From Cinclus cinclus (taxonomy: Eukaryota; Chordata; Aves; Passeriformes; Cinclidae): DNA of 64,000 nucleotides. The stretch lies in assembly GCF_963662255.1 (NCBI RefSeq), contig NC_085071.1, forward strand, positions 4,552,701 to 4,616,700, written 5' to 3'. The number at the start of each line of letters is the position of its first letter. The stretch's first letter is position 1. The notes beneath the pieces were generated by a model. That model did not search any database, was not told the DNA's origin, and saw nothing but the letters and a program-made list of their open reading frames with translations. Positions 62,231 through 64,000 of this stretch are shown piece by piece. A program made the translations under genes and the position numbers.

Positions 62231-64000
62231 GGCTTCCCTGAGCCGTGCTGAACACTTGAAAAGATTGTTTTTAATCTAGTCTGAGGGTAATACAGTGGAG
62301 ATGGTGATGGGAGTTTTTAAAGGCAAATCCCAAACAAGCTCCACTACATGTGAAAAAAGCAGGCATTTCCCAGCTGCTAGCAGCTCCCTATATTCTGTTC
62401 AAGAAATACAGTTTTACTTTGCATCTCACTTACACATCTTCAATTTTTAAGTGTGAGGACGGAAGATTTAGGCACGTGCTGCTCCCTGTTCATCTCTGCA
62501 TTTTAAGAATTCTGGGTGATTAACCAGAAATCACAAGGAGCAGCTCATCATGGAAGTTTATCGTCCCTTTCTGTCACCAGGCGTTTCTAATATTCCTGAG
62601 CTTTTGGAATATTCACAGGCCAATTCCAAACAAACCTTATAGTTTCCATACCCACCCAGCACACACACACACACAGAACCTGCACATTGTAATCAACGTA
62701 TATGGGGGCAATTTGTCAAATACACAGAATTCACAGAGAACCTTATTTTTTCTGGAATATTGATGTGTTTAATCTATACCTACAAAAACCATAGGAGGAT
62801 CCAAGCCCTTCTCCCATTCACCCACAAAATCATGGATTTGAGAAGGAAGCAGCTCCAAATGTGATGGCTTCACCATTCAATCACGGAATCTCAGAATGGT
62901 TTGGTTTGGAAGGGATCTTAAAGCCCATCCTGTTCCACTCCCTGTCGTGGGCAGGGACACTTCCACTATCCCAGGTTGCTCCAAGCCCCATCCAGCCTGG
63001 CCTTGGACACTTCCAGGGATGGGGGCAGCCACAGATTCTCAGCTACCTGTGCCAGGGCTTCACTATCCTCAATGGGAAGAATTTCTCCCTAACATGTGTA
63101 ATTAACAACAAATTTCCTTGCAATGGTCTTTGCAAAGACACCAGATTTTGATGTGCTTTGGGCTTTGCAATTAAGAAACACACAGAGACATGAACCACAC
63201 AGTAAGCAAACCAAGACCAAGACATCTACAAGAAAATCTTTGTTTCCAAACAAAGAACTTCTTCCCTCAAAACCTCACCCCTGGCTCTGTGCTGAACTTC
63301 TCTGCTGCTGGTAAGATACAACCAACCACTAGGGCTGAGATTTTAGTTACACTAAGGCTGTAAATGAACTGAAATAAAAATAATTCCAGTTTCTCACAGC
63401 ATAAGACAGGAAAACTAAATGGAAATTACAAGGATGCAAAAATCCCCAATATCAGAGCAGGGTCTGTGTCACAATATGTATGCTTACGCCGTGATGCTCA
63501 ACAGTTACCTACTCCAAACCAAGAGTTTCAGTTCACTTACGTATTTTAGCTTATTCCACAAGCAGGCCAGCACTGCTGAGATCACAAATGCATGCTTTTG
63601 GCCAAAGCTTTCAGAAGTATGGCTAATGAGAAGATTATGTTCTGCAAAGCATGGAGCCCCCTCAATTCCATTGAGCTCAGAGGCTGAACAGCTCATTAAG
63701 AAAGAGCCACCACCGTGCCACTTAGGGAAAGCCAGTCCATGGAATACAACTAAGTAGCAATCCAGGCTGGAGCAGCACCACTAGAACCTCAGGAAGATTA
63801 CTCAATGTCTCTTCCAGAAAGATGATTAACTATGCTAATTATTAGTTAATTATATACATGCTACTAGCTATGTTAATAATAGGAGAAAAAATAAACCCAA
63901 CCCACTGTAAATTAATTTTTAAAGAGTGAACTGTTTGAACCTGAAGTTCTCTGCTTGTCATTAGAATCTCCCCTCAACTAAGAAACCCACAATGTGGTTT
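62231..64000. other. Region upstream of ZMYM4, no gene seen
   Basis: AT-rich DNA with one CR1 (62881-63099) and a short CA repeat at 62658-62672. No coding exon of the next gene (SFPQ in the human order) was recognised. Confidence 0.5.
62881..63099 (-). mobile_element. CR1 LINE 3' end
   Basis: Reversed CR1 3' end with 'cggaatctcagaatggtttg', 'ggaagggatcttaaagccca', 'tggccttggacacttccagg' and 'tgtgccagggcttcactatc'. Confidence 0.92.

Overview
The window is a piece of a bird genome, probably a passerine. The evidence is spliced vertebrate genes, several CR1 LINE 3' ends ending in the usual avian 'gattct' style tail, an avian ERV-type solo LTR, and the avian/fish-specific miR-1b/miR-133c pair. 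Two flanking genes fix the locus: KIAA0319L on + and ZMYM4 on -, converging tail to tail as their orthologues do on human 1p34. From memory this corresponds to chicken chromosome 23. Exon boundaries below were read by hand from splice sites, and reading-frame phase was summed across each gene and closes exactly.

Layout. 1-9439: the last eleven coding exons of KIAA0319L (PKD domains, Cys-rich module, TM helix, cytoplasmic tail), then its 3' UTR to about 10.9 kb. 10.9-13.2 kb: quiet intergenic DNA. 13.2-16.35 kb: a long CpG-rich block with a compact cluster of CArG-like and MEF2-like sites at 14.33-14.45 kb. 18.58-18.81 kb: two microRNA hairpins, miR-1b and miR-133c, on +. The CpG block is therefore a plausible muscle promoter/enhancer for their primary transcript. 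18.9-26.3 kb: an interferon-type cluster of ISG12/FAM14 (IFI6/IFI27) family paralogues. It holds gene A (a 63-residue membrane microprotein), a broken copy B with an acidic tail, and gene C (a 127-residue ISG12 protein). Two promoters carry perfect ISREs inside a 350-bp tract that is identical between copies. An ERV solo LTR and a CR1 fragment lie inside the cluster. 26.3-31.9 kb: intergenic DNA and the probable ZMYM4 3' UTR. 31.9-62.1 kb: ZMYM4 on - in 28 hand-mapped coding exons plus a first exon with two candidates, and a CpG-island promoter at 61.8-62.25 kb. 62.3-64 kb: no gene seen, one CR1.

The most interesting signals are the miRNA pair sitting inside a duplicated interferon-gene block, gene A, whose introns match gene C while its exons do not, and the recently homogenised ISRE promoter copies.
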